A stretch of 19,337 nucleotides of DNA from assembly GCF_030523985.1 (NCBI RefSeq), contig NZ_JAUNHK010000052.1, positions 1 through 19,337 of the forward strand, in the 5' to 3' direction. This document shows positions 1 through 9,595 of the stretch, piece after piece (position 1 is the stretch's first letter; every line of letters starts with the position of its first letter). This stretch comes from Deinococcus sp. (GTDB taxonomy: Bacteria; Deinococcota; Deinococci; Deinococcales; Deinococcaceae). The translations under genes and the position numbers were made by a program. Below the pieces are notes generated by a model. That model was not told where the DNA came from, ran no database searches, and saw only the letters and a program-made list of their open reading frames with translations.

Positions 1-1139
<1,139 letters not shown>

Positions 1140-1143
<4 letters not shown>

Positions 1144-1757
1144 CCCTGCCCGCGGCTGAGAATTTCGCCATGACCCTGACGCTGGGCGGGCGCTACGCCG
1201 GGCAACAGAACTGGGCCATTCACGGTGAGCGCGGTACGCTGACGGCCCGCGTGCAGACCGAGTTCGGCGGCGTGCTGCCGGAGGTGCGCCGGGTGCAGAC
1301 CAGCCGGATGCACGCCCGCACCCTCAGCAGCCTGCACTATGCCGAGGGCGACGGCGGACGCGCCAGCTTCGAGACGAATTTCGACCACCGCGCCGGGGTC
1401 GTCACGCTGCGGCAGGGCCGCGACGAGGCGCAGACGCCACTGACCGTGGACCACCACGACCCGGTCAGTCTGCTGGTTTGGCTCCGCACCCTGGAAGGCC
1501 AGGAGCGGGCCGAGGCGCGGCTGACAGGCGGCAAAGCCCTTATTCAGCGCCTCGCGGACGTGGAGGTGGACGGGCAGAGCGCCTACGTCTACTTTCTGCG
1601 GCCCGGTGGGGCTTACGTGTATATCGAGCAAGCGGCCCCGCATCGGCTGCTGCGGCTGATTCAGCCCACCGACTTCGGCCCCATTGAAGCCAATCTAGGC
1701 ATCAGCGCCCCACCCCGGCGGCAGAGCGGCGGCAAGGGGCGGCGGCGGGCCGGGTAA
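1140..1757 (+). CDS. Unrecognised protein coupled to deoB
   Basis: Encodes about 205 aa if the ATG overlapping the deoB stop (1140) is used; a second in-frame ATG at 1170 would give MTLTLGGRYAGQ and 195 aa. I do not recognise the family. The sequence shows no signal peptide or membrane segment. It is rich in alternating polar and hydrophobic stretches that look beta-stranded, such as ARVQTEFGGVLPEVRRVQTS and QSAYVYFLRPGGAYVYIEQ. It ends in a basic, probably disordered tail (PPRRQSGGKGRRRAG) that could bind nucleic acid or be non-specific. The 4-nt overlap with deoB suggests co-translation, but a functional link to nucleoside salvage is only inference. It faces the convergent kinase pseudogene with a 39-nt gap and no clear terminator hairpin. 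Confidence 0.8.
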
Positions 1758-1796
1758 AGACGAAACTGTCGCCTTCCAGAGCAGGCAAAGCGGTTC

Positions 1797-2267
1797 TCAT
1801 CGGAGCGTTTCCGCCGCCTCGTCTTTGCCCAGCGGCTCGAAGTGCGCCTTCAACACGTGGTAGGTGTTCTCCGCGACGTACAGGTGCCCCGGCTCACTCT
1901 CGTTGCGGGCCAGCACACGGGCCAGCGCTTCCTCGTCGGGCAGCGACAGGGCGTAGAGGCGAAATTCGGCCCCCACCTCTGCCGCCACCGCCCGCAAGTG
2001 GTCGCGCTCCGAGCGTTTCTAGGCCCCACCGTCCAGAATGACGTGCTGCCCGAGTTCCAGACACCGCCGCCAGCACGTTTCCAGCAGGCCGCGCACCCGT
2101 TCCTGGGCGGCGCGGTACTCGCTTTCTGGCGGGTCAATTCCATAAAGCGACACCATCCACTCGTCCGCCGAAAAGCGGATGCCGGGCAACTCGCGCTCCA
2201 GCCGCCGCGCCAGCGTGGTTTTGCCTGCGCCGATGTAACCGTGAAGGACGTGCAGGGTGCCGGGCAT
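1797..2267 (-). pseudogene. Small P-loop (AAA_33/zeta-like) kinase, split by an in-frame amber codon
   Basis: The start is ATG at 2267, preceded by a -10-like TAGACT 6 nt upstream. The N-terminal part, 82 codons, has a clear Walker A, GYIGAGKTT (residues 10-18), then a typical substrate-side segment FSADEWMVSLYGID and the strand VILDGGA. Codon 83 is TAG (plus-strand cta at 2019-2021). Reading on in the same frame gives KRSERDHLRAVAAEVGAEF, then LYALSLPDEEALARVLARN and NTYHVLKAHFEPLGKDE, the expected second half of this roughly 155-aa ATP-binding kinase family. Relatives usually carry Trp or a similar residue here, and TGG to TAG is one base change. The gene is therefore either a recent nonsense pseudogene or a sequencing error; the rest of the frame is intact, which favours a very recent event. 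The substrate is unknown. Confidence 0.85.
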
Positions 2268-2273
2268 GGGGGC

Positions 2274-2279
2274 AGTCTA
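2274..2279 (-). promoter_or_regulatory. -10 box TAGACT of the split kinase gene
   Basis: TAGACT on the minus strand lies 6 nt before the ATG at 2267 with no Shine-Dalgarno between them, the leaderless arrangement seen repeatedly in this window. Confidence 0.55.
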
Positions 2280-2311
2280 GGGGCTGGGACGTGTCTCTGC
2301 CCCGCCGCGCC

Positions 2312-2317
2312 TATCCT
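2312..2317 (+). promoter_or_regulatory. -10 box TATCCT of hisD
   Basis: TATCCT is followed by six pyrimidines and then the ATG at 2324. There is no ribosome-binding site, so transcription probably starts at or next to the A of ATG. This box is a main reason to prefer ATG 2324 over the upstream in-frame GTG at 2291. Confidence 0.6.
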
Positions 2318-2323
2318 CTCCCC

Positions 2324-3630
<1,307 letters not shown>

Positions 3631-3634
<4 letters not shown>

Positions 3635-4182
3635 CCCAGGTGCAGACCGACCCGGTCAGTCTGGTCATTCGCCGCCGCATTCGCCCGGGCAAGGAAGCCG
3701 AGTACGAAGTGCTGCTGGCCGAGGGCATCGCCATGCTTGCCCGTATGCCGGGGCACCGGGGAACCGGCATCGTGCGCCCCGCCACCGGAGACCGCGAATA
3801 CACGCTGATGGCCCGCTTCGACGACGTGGACAGCGCCGCCGCCTGGGAACAGTCGCCCGAGCGCCTCGCCTGGCTCAGGCGCATGGACGCCGTGGTGGAC
3901 GAACACGTCAGTTTCGAGCGGCAGCCGGGGCTGGACTTCTGGTTCACGCCGCCCGCCGCGCCCACGTTGCGCCAGCCTCCGCGCTGGAAAATGGCGCTGC
4001 TCACGCTGGGCGTGCTCTATCCGGTCAGCCTGGGCCTCAACTGGCTGCTGGGGCCGCACCTCGGACACTGGCCCCTGCCGCCCCGAGTACTGGTGCAGTC
4101 GTTGTTGGTCGTCGTCCTGATGACCTACCTGTTTATGCCACTGGCGACGCGGGCGGCGGCGGGGTGGCTGAGTGAGGGATAA
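3631..4182 (+). CDS. ABM-domain (antibiotic biosynthesis monooxygenase-like) protein with two C-terminal membrane helices
   Basis: Encodes 183 aa. Residues 8-100 form a ferredoxin-like alpha/beta-barrel half of the ABM type: SLVIRRRIRPGKEAEYEVLL, a long helix, then YTLMARFDDVDSAAAWEQS. Residues 121-141 and 153-172 are two hydrophobic helices separated by the short loop GPHLGHWPLPPR. This soluble ABM plus two-helix layout is the COG3224-type family of uncharacterised bacterial proteins. The ABM part would lie in the cytoplasm if the N-terminus is inside. The start ATG overlaps the hisD stop, so the gene is translated with hisD, although a role in histidine synthesis is not evident. True ABM enzymes oxidise polyketides or degrade heme; no catalytic residues can be assigned here, so enzyme activity is not claimed. 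Confidence 0.85.
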
Positions 4183-4252
4183 AAGCGGCCAGCACTTGAC
4201 CCGGCAGACTGAAAGGACATAGCGCACGACAAACGCGAGTTCCGGCGGAGGG

Positions 4253-4828
4253 TTACGGGCGACCTCGCCGCAGTCCTGCCGCCCCCGTCAGGCCCAGGCC
4301 CAGCAGACCCCAGGCCACCGGATTGGGCAGCGTCAGCCTGCCGACCTGTGTACAGGGGCCGTTTTCCGGGCGCACCTCGCAGCGCCTAGCAGAGAACAGG
4401 GCCGGGCGAGTGTCCACCGCCACCACCTCGCCGCCCGCCAGAAAGCTGTTTTGCACCCGCTCTACTCCTTTCAGGACAGGCCAACCCAGGCCCAGCGTCA
4501 GCAGCAGCGCCCACAGGCTCACCCGGCCCATGCGCCGCACCTGTTCGCCCCGACCCCGCGCCAGCCACAGCAGCAGCGTATTGAGTGCCAGCGCCGCCAC
4601 CACCAGCGGATAACTGGGATGAGCACCGGGCATACGCTGGCCGCCGCAGAAAAAGCTGAACCCGCCCAGGCCATAGCCCACGCGGTCGGCGGGGCTATAG
4701 GGGCAGGGGCCGGAGTCGTTCCAACTGTGTCCCGCAAAGGACAACTCAAGCAGGGTCACGCCCCACAGCAGCAGCGCCCCCAGCAGGCAGAGGGCAGCCC
4801 AGACGGTCAGCAGGCGCGAGCGGGTCAT
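4253..4828 (-). CDS. Four-helix membrane protein of unknown function
   Basis: Encodes 191 aa from ATG 4828, chosen because a TACACT -10 box lies 6 nt upstream and the protein then opens with MTRSRLLTVW and a helix; the frame is open much further upstream but overlaps the real PadR gene there. Predicted helices are at about 6-28, 73-90, 102-119 and 170-186. With the N-terminus inside by the positive-inside rule, loops 29-72 and 120-169 face out. All loop cysteines fall in these two loops (C42 and C61; C150 and C159), suggesting two disulfides or one linked pair; C14 lies within helix 1. I do not recognise the family. The gene is transcribed divergently from the padR-like operon across a 147-bp spacer, so it is a possible target of that regulator. 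Confidence 0.8.
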   Translation of the reverse strand: MTRSRLLTVWAALCLLGALLLWGVTLLELSFAGHSWNDSGPCPYSPADRVGYGLGGFSFFCGGQRMPGAHPSYPLVVAALALNTLLLWLARGRGEQVRRMGRVSLWALLLTLGLGWPVLKGVERVQNSFLAGGEVVAVDTRPALFSARRCEVRPENGPCTQVGRLTLPNPVAWGLLGLGLTGAAGLRRGRP

Positions 4829-4834
4829 GCGGGC

Positions 4835-4840
4835 AGTGTA
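4835..4840 (-). promoter_or_regulatory. -10 box TACACT of the four-helix membrane protein gene
   Basis: TACACT on the minus strand ends 6 nt before the ATG at 4828, with no Shine-Dalgarno; leaderless pattern. Confidence 0.55.
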
Positions 4841-4891
4841 GAGAAGAGGGTGGGCGGGAGCGTCCGCCGAAAAGTGAAGCCACCCACATCC

Positions 4892-4920
4892 TTGTATTCC
4901 GATGCCCCTTGCTTTACGAT
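4892..4920 (+). promoter_or_regulatory. Sigma-70 type promoter of the PadR operon
   Basis: A -35-like TTGTAT (4892-4897), an exact 17-nt spacer and a -10 TACGAT (4915-4920) give a classical promoter. Its expected start point, near 4927, leaves a leader of about 50 nt before a strong Shine-Dalgarno. This is the one clear conventional promoter in a window otherwise dominated by leaderless starts. Confidence 0.6.
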
Positions 4921-4950
4921 GCTTCTCAGGAGACATCGCATACCGATGCC
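4899..4950 (+). promoter_or_regulatory. Candidate operator: three CGATGC repeats and an inverted repeat before the PadR gene
   Basis: The related octamers CCGATGCC (4899-4906), ACGATGCT (4916-4923, over the -10 box) and CCGATGCC (4943-4950) lie within 52 bp. CATCG at 4934-4938 and CGATG at 4944-4948 form an inverted repeat with a 5-nt centre (CATAC), and another CATCG follows at 4954. Their position over and just after the promoter fits autoregulation by the PadR-type protein encoded immediately downstream; binding is inferred, not shown. Confidence 0.4.
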
Positions 4951-4962
4951 TTTCATCGTCAT

Positions 4963-4971
4963 GGAAAGGAG
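4963..4971 (+). promoter_or_regulatory. Shine-Dalgarno of the PadR gene
   Basis: GGAAAGGAG lies 4 nt before the ATG at 4976. It decides this start over the in-frame ATG at 4961, which would place the ribosome-binding site inside the gene. Confidence 0.75.
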
Positions 4972-4975
4972 AACT

Positions 4976-5305
4976 ATGGACGCACAGCAACTCAAAGGGC
5001 ACCTTGACCTTCTGCTCCTCGCCACCCTGGAGGGCGGGCCGAGCTACGGTGGGCAAATCATCGCGGACGTGCAGGCGGCGACGGATGGCTATTTCAGCCT
5101 GCGCGAAGGCACGCTCTATCCAGCGCTGCACCGTCTGGAAAAGGCGGGCTGGATTCGCGGCGAGTTCCAGCAGCTCCCACGCGGCGGCTCTCCGGTCAAG
5201 GTCTATACCCTGACGCCAAGCGGCCTGGACGAACTGCGCGAGCAACGCGAAAAGTACGAGCGTTTCAGTGCTGCCGTGCGCGGCGTGATTGGAGGAACGG
5301 CATGA
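4976..5305 (+). CDS. PadR family transcriptional regulator
   Basis: Encodes 109 aa, the usual size of the short PadR group (winged helix plus one dimerising C-terminal helix). Residues 1-85 form the winged helix: MDAQQLKGHLDLLLLATLEG opens it, GPSYGGQII (21-29) is the family turn, and GTLYPALHRLEKAGWI (45-60) is the hallmark recognition helix. The wing is KVYTLTPSGLDEL (75-87), and the dimerisation helix runs to residue 100. Short PadR proteins are usually repressors that respond to a small molecule or to membrane stress; the ligand cannot be read here. The stop overlaps the ATG of the next gene (5302-5305). A PadR gene coupled to a permease-prefix/HAAS-type membrane protein is a recurring bacterial arrangement in which the partner is thought to modulate the regulator. 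Confidence 0.93.
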   Translation: MDAQQLKGHLDLLLLATLEGGPSYGGQIIADVQAATDGYFSLREGTLYPALHRLEKAGWIRGEFQQLPRGGSPVKVYTLTPSGLDELREQREKYERFSAAVRGVIGGTA

Positions 5306-6554
5306 ACGACACCGAGAAATTTTTGCGGGTCGCCACGCGGGGGCTGTGGGGAAAGGCCAGAAGGAACGCTGTTCTGGAGCTGCGCGGCGCAGTAGAGGAC
5401 AAAATCTACCGCTACACCCTGCTGGGAATGACCACTCCCGAAGCCGAACGCGCCGCATTGCGTGATCTCGGTTCTCCCGCTGCCATTTCCCGTGAACTGA
5501 GCGCCGTCCACAGCGTGCCACAAGGGGCCAAAGTCGCGCTGTTTATCGTGCTGGCGAGCGCTCTGGGCCTGCAAGCTGCCGCCCAGATTCCAGCGGTGCG
5601 GGCCATGCCTACGCCGAGGGCTGAGCAGACTTATCTGGAAACGTTGTGCGACTACAGCCCCGCCGCCATTGCTAAAGCCCCGCCACAAATGGCCCAGTAC
5701 AAGCGGCAGGAAGTCGAGCGACTCGGCAGCGCCGCCAAGGCCAAGGCCGACTGCCTCGCCATGCAGCCCAATCCGAACCGCTACCTGCGGCTGAGCGACT
5801 TGGTGGCGGCGTTGCGGGAAGGCGGCATGGGGGTGCTGAGTGCAGACAATGGCCTGGTAACGGTGAAGTTGCCTAATGGCGAATCACGCTCCGCCGACTT
5901 TTCACAGGACTCGCGGATGATTGGCGGAGAGTTCTACGCCCTCAAACACGTCACCCTGGAAAAGGTGTTGAGCCTGGTGGATGGCCCCGCCCGCCTAAGT
6001 GGCACGGTCAACCCGGTACTGACCATTGGCAGCGTCAAAGTGCAACTCGGAACGAAGGAAACCCCACTGGCAACGGGTGACCTCCTCGCTCCCTTGCTGC
6101 AAAGACAGCTCCTCGCCGAACTGGAGAAGGCCATCCCTCCCCAGGTCACGAACACGGCCCAGCAAGTCCGTTTGGCTTGGTTCGAGAGCGGAAATGGGGC
6201 AAGCCACCCCGACATGCTTGTGGCCGCCCCTGAAAACACGATGTACGCCACAGTGTCCAATGGGGATTTCCTGGCACCCGACAAAAACTGTTGCGGCATC
6301 ACTGAGCGCTTCTACACGCTCGGCGTTGCGTCTGTGCGCCAGGGCAAACTGCCACAACCCATCGGTGTCGGTGAGGATGGGAAAGTTCTCTCCCCCACAT
6401 TGTCCGCACACCTCAGGAACTCGTGCAGGCCAGCACCAAAAGGCAGCACGCCGCTCTGCTCTACCGCCTCGACACGTCCGACTTGAGAAATATCAGGTAC
6501 CTGCCCGTGTCCCCGGACGAAGTGAAATTGCTCAAGGCCAGCTGGCAGAAATGA
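5302..6554 (+). pseudogene. Permease-prefix/HAAS-like membrane protein with a frameshift near its 3' end
   Basis: Starts at the ATG overlapping the padR stop. Residues 1-70 are a helical HAAS/permease-prefix-like domain (VEDKIYRYTLLGMTTPEAER, then LRDLGSPAAISREL); residues 75-97 form one membrane helix; about 320 residues follow, presumably outside, of unknown fold. In the original frame translation ends at 6486 after an unlikely tail (RPAPKGSTPLCSTASTRPT). From about 6397 another frame reads a convincing C-terminus (VRTPQELVQASTKRQ, LLYRLDTSDLRNIRYLPVS, KLLKASWQK) to a TGA at 6552-6554. One extra C in the C5 run at 6392-6396 would join them into 417 aa. This is either a true 1-base deletion, leaving a 394-aa product, or a homopolymer sequencing error. 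Function is probably linked to the PadR protein. Confidence 0.8.
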
Positions 6555-6581
6555 AGAGGGGGAGCGGGGGCGGGCAACCTC

Positions 6582-6602
6582 GTCTCCCTGCTCTCTGCTC
6601 TC
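6582..6602 (+). repeat. Short heptamer repeat, two copies of TGCTCTC plus a degenerate one
   Basis: GTCTCCC (6582-6588) is followed by TGCTCTC twice (6589-6602) in the 54-bp gap between two convergent genes. The preceding bases 6555-6575 are G-rich, but I could not pair them into a good terminator. The heptamer differs by one base from the complement of the GAGGGCA unit at 19212-19232. Confidence 0.4.
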
Positions 6603-6608
6603 TCCCAC

Positions 6609-8462
6609 TCACCGCAGCAGACTCGCCCCGAATTCCGCCGCCGTCTTGCCGCCGAGGTCGTCTACCTCGTCCTTGCGGGTGGCCCAGGCCGGGAAGGGGT
6701 ACTGCACCAGCATGGGGCTGGGCACGTCGGGCTGAGACACCAGCATGGTGCCGGGCTGCAAAATTCCGGCGCGGAGGCGAAAGCTCTGGGGCAGGAAGCG
6801 GTATTCGGGCCGCTCGGCTTCGGCCATGTCCAGCCGCCCGACCACGCGAATGGCGGCGTTGGACACGATGCGCCGCTCGACTTCGCTGGCAGTCTGCTGC
6901 GCCCCGATCAGGATGATGCCCAGAGAGCGTCCGCGCTCAGCGATTTCGAGCAGCACGTCCTTGATGGGGCTGTCGCCGTCGCGGGGGGCGTACTTGTTGA
7001 GTTCGTCCAGCACCACGAACACCGTATTTTGCCGCCCGTTTTTTTCCTTAAATTCAAAGACTTCGCGCAGCAGCACGCCCACCACGAACATCTGCGCGGG
7101 GCCGGACAGATTATGGATGTCCACCACGCTCAGCTGCTTGCCGCCCAGCAGGTTGGGGCGGTACTTGGCGGCCTCAGCTTCGGTCAGGTCGCCGCGCACC
7201 AACGGGGCCAGGTGCTTCTGCACCCCGCGCAGGCGGCGGGTAAAGGCCCGCAGCGTCCCCTGCGACTGGTTCAGCACCCATTTTTTGTCGCCCGCACCGT
7301 CGTTTTCTTCCAGCAGTTTGTATTCCAGATAAGAAATCAGATGGTCGAAGGTCTTGATCTGGATGCCGCCCATGTCGCCCCATTCGATGCCTTCGGGCAC
7401 GTCGTCCTGCTCCTCGGGCCGCCAGTCGGTGACGGTCAGGTGCGTGCCGCTGCCGCTCTGGGCATTCGCCAACCGTGCCAGTTTCTCCTCCACGTTGCCG
7501 ATGACGTAGCCGAGGTTCAGGCTCCCCGACGCATCCGAAAAGACGTAAGGGAGCATGCGGTGGGCGCAGAATTCGCGCAGGCTGAAGATGAAGGGCGTCA
7601 CGCCGTCGCTGCGCTGGTCGGTGTGCGGCACGATGGCGGCCCCCGGCGCGGCGCTGCGGGGCGGGGCCAGAAACTGCGTGCTCGCGAAGGGCGCACGCGG
7701 CAGGCCCATCAGGGCGTAACGGTCTTGTGCGTACCCCTTTTCGGTCTGGGCCGCCGTTTCGCGCTCGCCAACGCGGTTGTTGGGTTTGTCCAGAAACAGC
7801 AGATCCTCGCCCTTGACGTTGAAGATGATGGCCCGGCCCGCCGCCGCCTCTGCGCCCATCACGCCGCTGGTAAAGATGGAATGCAGCAAAAACAGCGCGT
7901 AGCTGGTCTTGGTCGCCACACCCGAAATGCCGGAAATGTTGACGTGTCCGCCCGATTCGCCGTTGACGAACTTGAAGTTGATGGGCAGGGTCTGCCCGTC
8001 CGAGAGCAGGCCGCCGGGAAACTTGAGGCTCATCTTGTCGGCGCTGAGGGCCATGTCGAGCGCCGCGCCCGTCGCGTGCTGCACGGTATCACCCGGCTGC
8101 GGCGGAATGAACTGTTCGGGGGCCACCCGCGTGACCAGCACCCGCGCCGCGTAGCTGACCGACGCGGGCAGAATTCCCGCCACCACGTCCTCCACATCGC
8201 TCTCGAAAGCCACGCCCTCGTGCCGCTTGCGGACGTTGTCCACCTGACCGTAGAAGGTCACGGCCTTGCCGTCGGGCCGCTGGGTCTGCACCACCACCAG
8301 GTCGTCGAGGGCCACGTTCGCGCCGGGCGACACGGCAAACCAGAACTGGTTGGGGGTCACGTCCTCGGTGCCCAGCACGCGGCCTATGGGCGGGGCTTCG
8401 GGAGCTTGGGGGCGGGGGGTCAGTTTCATGTTTGCCATCTTCCGCTGTCCATCTTGCGTCAT
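6609..8462 (-). CDS. herA: HerA family DNA translocase/helicase ATPase
   Basis: Encodes 617 aa. HerA is a hexameric FtsK-superfamily ATPase that works with NurA in resecting double-strand DNA ends for homologous repair. The N-terminal beta-rich HAS-like domain spans about 25-150. The P-loop region is GISGVATKTSYALFLLHS (178-195), with the lysine at K185. Walker B is VFVVLDELNKYAP (481-493; D486, E487), followed by the sensor-like LIGAQQTASEVERR (518-531). In the Walker A the residue before the lysine is Thr instead of the usual Gly, which I believe is a branch-specific variant. ATG 8462 was chosen because GAGG overlaps the nurA stop 8 nt upstream; the frame is open to 8513, but that would overlap nurA. 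The gene is co-transcribed with nurA (10-nt gap). No mre11 or rad50 is adjacent, unlike in archaea. Confidence 0.93.
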   Translation of the reverse strand: MTQDGQRKMANMKLTPRPQAPEAPPIGRVLGTEDVTPNQFWFAVSPGANVALDDLVVVQTQRPDGKAVTFYGQVDNVRKRHEGVAFESDVEDVVAGILPASVSYAARVLVTRVAPEQFIPPQPGDTVQHATGAALDMALSADKMSLKFPGGLLSDGQTLPINFKFVNGESGGHVNISGISGVATKTSYALFLLHSIFTSGVMGAEAAAGRAIIFNVKGEDLLFLDKPNNRVGERETAAQTEKGYAQDRYALMGLPRAPFASTQFLAPPRSAAPGAAIVPHTDQRSDGVTPFIFSLREFCAHRMLPYVFSDASGSLNLGYVIGNVEEKLARLANAQSGSGTHLTVTDWRPEEQDDVPEGIEWGDMGGIQIKTFDHLISYLEYKLLEENDGAGDKKWVLNQSQGTLRAFTRRLRGVQKHLAPLVRGDLTEAEAAKYRPNLLGGKQLSVVDIHNLSGPAQMFVVGVLLREVFEFKEKNGRQNTVFVVLDELNKYAPRDGDSPIKDVLLEIAERGRSLGIILIGAQQTASEVERRIVSNAAIRVVGRLDMAEAERPEYRFLPQSFRLRAGILQPGTMLVSQPDVPSPMLVQYPFPAWATRKDEVDDLGGKTAAEFGASLLR

Positions 8463-8472
8463 CGTCCGTTCC

Positions 8473-9501
8473 TCAGCCCTCGACTCGCCCGATTTCCCGC
8501 GCCAGGTGCCCACGAATGCGGCGGGTCACGAGTTCAGAGCTGCCCATCGCCCGGCTCATGGCGTGTTCGAGGGCGGCGGTCGGAATCAGGTTCTGCGGGG
8601 CGCGGGGGTCTTTGTGCGGCGCACTCGCCAGTCGGCACAGCAGCTTGCCGGAGAGGTTGGCGACCTTGCGGACAATCGGCGGCAGAAAATCCGGCTCGTC
8701 GGGTGCGTACATTTCCAGACGCATTACGCCGCTCATGGGATGCAGGTAAAACGGCGCTTCGCACAGCCGCACATACCAGGTAAAGCGGGTAAACCGCCCG
8801 CCGTTGTATTTCAGGTGCAGGATGGGGGTACGTTCTCCGGGGCGGAGTTCGGAGAGCAGGGCGGCGCGGTCGGGCGGCAGATACTGGGTCTGCATGGTCT
8901 TGACGCAGCCGACCACGGCCCCCCCCAGGTTTCTGGAGCGCAGGGTGCCGTCTTGCAGGGTCAGCGAGGTGAGTTCTTCGCGCTCGTCCGACTCGTCGAA
9001 GGGCACCTTGGAGGCCAGCGTGTGCGAAAGCCACTGCTCGGCGTTCAGCATGGCCTGCTGCACCATATGCAGCGGAGCCAGCGGGTCAGCCGTCTCGCAC
9101 GCCAGCGGCAGGTATTCGAGGGTGCCCGTCTGCGGGTGGCGCGGCGAAAGGATGTAAGGGTCCACCTGCAACCCCGGAGCGTAGGCCAGCACCCGCTGCG
9201 CCCGCACTTCTTCCAGGGTGGCGGGCTGGGAACCGTGCGGACAGAGTTTAACGGCCCCCGCCACATAGGCCCCGAAGCCGCCCACGCCAGCGTTGCCCGC
9301 GTCGTCCTCGATGAAGATGCGCGACTCCATGCGCCGCCTGCCGTCCACGACGTACACCTCGCGCAATTTCTCGGGAATGGGCTTGGCGGGGACCGCCGCC
9401 CAGCGGGGGCTTTCCATATCGACCAGCTCACCCTCGAAGCCTTTCATCCCCAGTTGTCCGTCCAGAGTGTCTATAGGCCAGGGGTCCAGACGAATACGCA
9501 T
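8473..9501 (-). CDS. nurA: NurA family 5'-3' nuclease
   Basis: Encodes 342 aa, the usual NurA size. NurA is a Mn-dependent nuclease with an RNase H-like core that resects DNA ends together with the HerA motor. The first metal-binding motif is VYVVDGRRRMESRIF (49-63), with D53 the likely catalytic Asp. Later segments with family character are GERTPILHLKYNGG, FTWYVRLCEAPFYLHPMSG and VMRLEMYAPDEPDF. The C-terminal part (LEHAMSRAMGSSELVTRRIR) is helical. The start is ATG 9501, seven nt after TACAAT; the TTG two codons upstream (9507) is inside the promoter-start gap and is rejected. nurA is the first gene of the nurA-herA operon, and the adjacency to a HerA-type ATPase strongly supports the call. 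Confidence 0.92.
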   Translation of the reverse strand: MRIRLDPWPIDTLDGQLGMKGFEGELVDMESPRWAAVPAKPIPEKLREVYVVDGRRRMESRIFIEDDAGNAGVGGFGAYVAGAVKLCPHGSQPATLEEVRAQRVLAYAPGLQVDPYILSPRHPQTGTLEYLPLACETADPLAPLHMVQQAMLNAEQWLSHTLASKVPFDESDEREELTSLTLQDGTLRSRNLGGAVVGCVKTMQTQYLPPDRAALLSELRPGERTPILHLKYNGGRFTRFTWYVRLCEAPFYLHPMSGVMRLEMYAPDEPDFLPPIVRKVANLSGKLLCRLASAPHKDPRAPQNLIPTAALEHAMSRAMGSSELVTRRIRGHLAREIGRVEG

Positions 9502-9508
9502 GGGCAAG

Positions 9509-9514
9509 ATTGTA
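9509..9514 (-). promoter_or_regulatory. -10 box TACAAT of nurA-herA
   Basis: A near-consensus TACAAT on the minus strand ends 7 nt before the nurA ATG with no Shine-Dalgarno. I see no strong -35 and no TTATG-type radiation/desiccation response palindrome near it. Confidence 0.65.
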
Positions 9515-9551
9515 CGGCACTCGGCATGTTCAGGGCGTATATCCCCAAAGC

Positions 9552-9580
9552 AAAAAGAGCCGAGGCCATCGTCCCGGCCC
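9552..9580 (-). terminator. Intrinsic terminator of the Crp-family gene
   Basis: On the minus strand GGGCCGGG (9580-9573) and CTCGGCTC (9564-9557) pair over 8 bp, two of them G-U, around an 8-nt loop, followed directly by TTTTTG. It lies 15 nt after the regulator's stop and just ahead of the nurA promoter, separating the two transcription units. Confidence 0.65.
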
Positions 9581-9595
9581 AGCGAGCAGCGGGCG

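Noticed and set aside
1758..1796. Terminator between the convergent genes after deoB
   Set aside because: Only a 3-bp stem could be drawn; no support.
2019..2021. Amber codon as programmed read-through or pyrrolysine
   Set aside because: No recoding signal is visible and such machinery is not expected in this genus; a mutation or error is simpler.
4829..5521. Upstream extension of the four-helix protein frame
   Set aside because: It runs antisense through the PadR gene and its spacer; the TACACT box marks ATG 4828 as the start.
6392..6396. Programmed frameshifting at the C5 run
   Set aside because: There is no slippery heptamer plus stimulatory structure; loss of one C is simpler, although slippage cannot be fully excluded.
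8463..8513. HerA start at ATG 8513
   Set aside because: It would overlap nurA by 41 bases; the GAGG site before ATG 8462 gives a better start.
7029..8783. Long plus-strand frame opposite herA
   Set aside because: Shadow of herA; composition rich in His, Gly, Gln and no recognisable domain.
9502..9595. DdrO-type radiation/desiccation response palindrome before nurA
   Set aside because: I looked for the TTATG-N8-CATAA type motif and did not find it.
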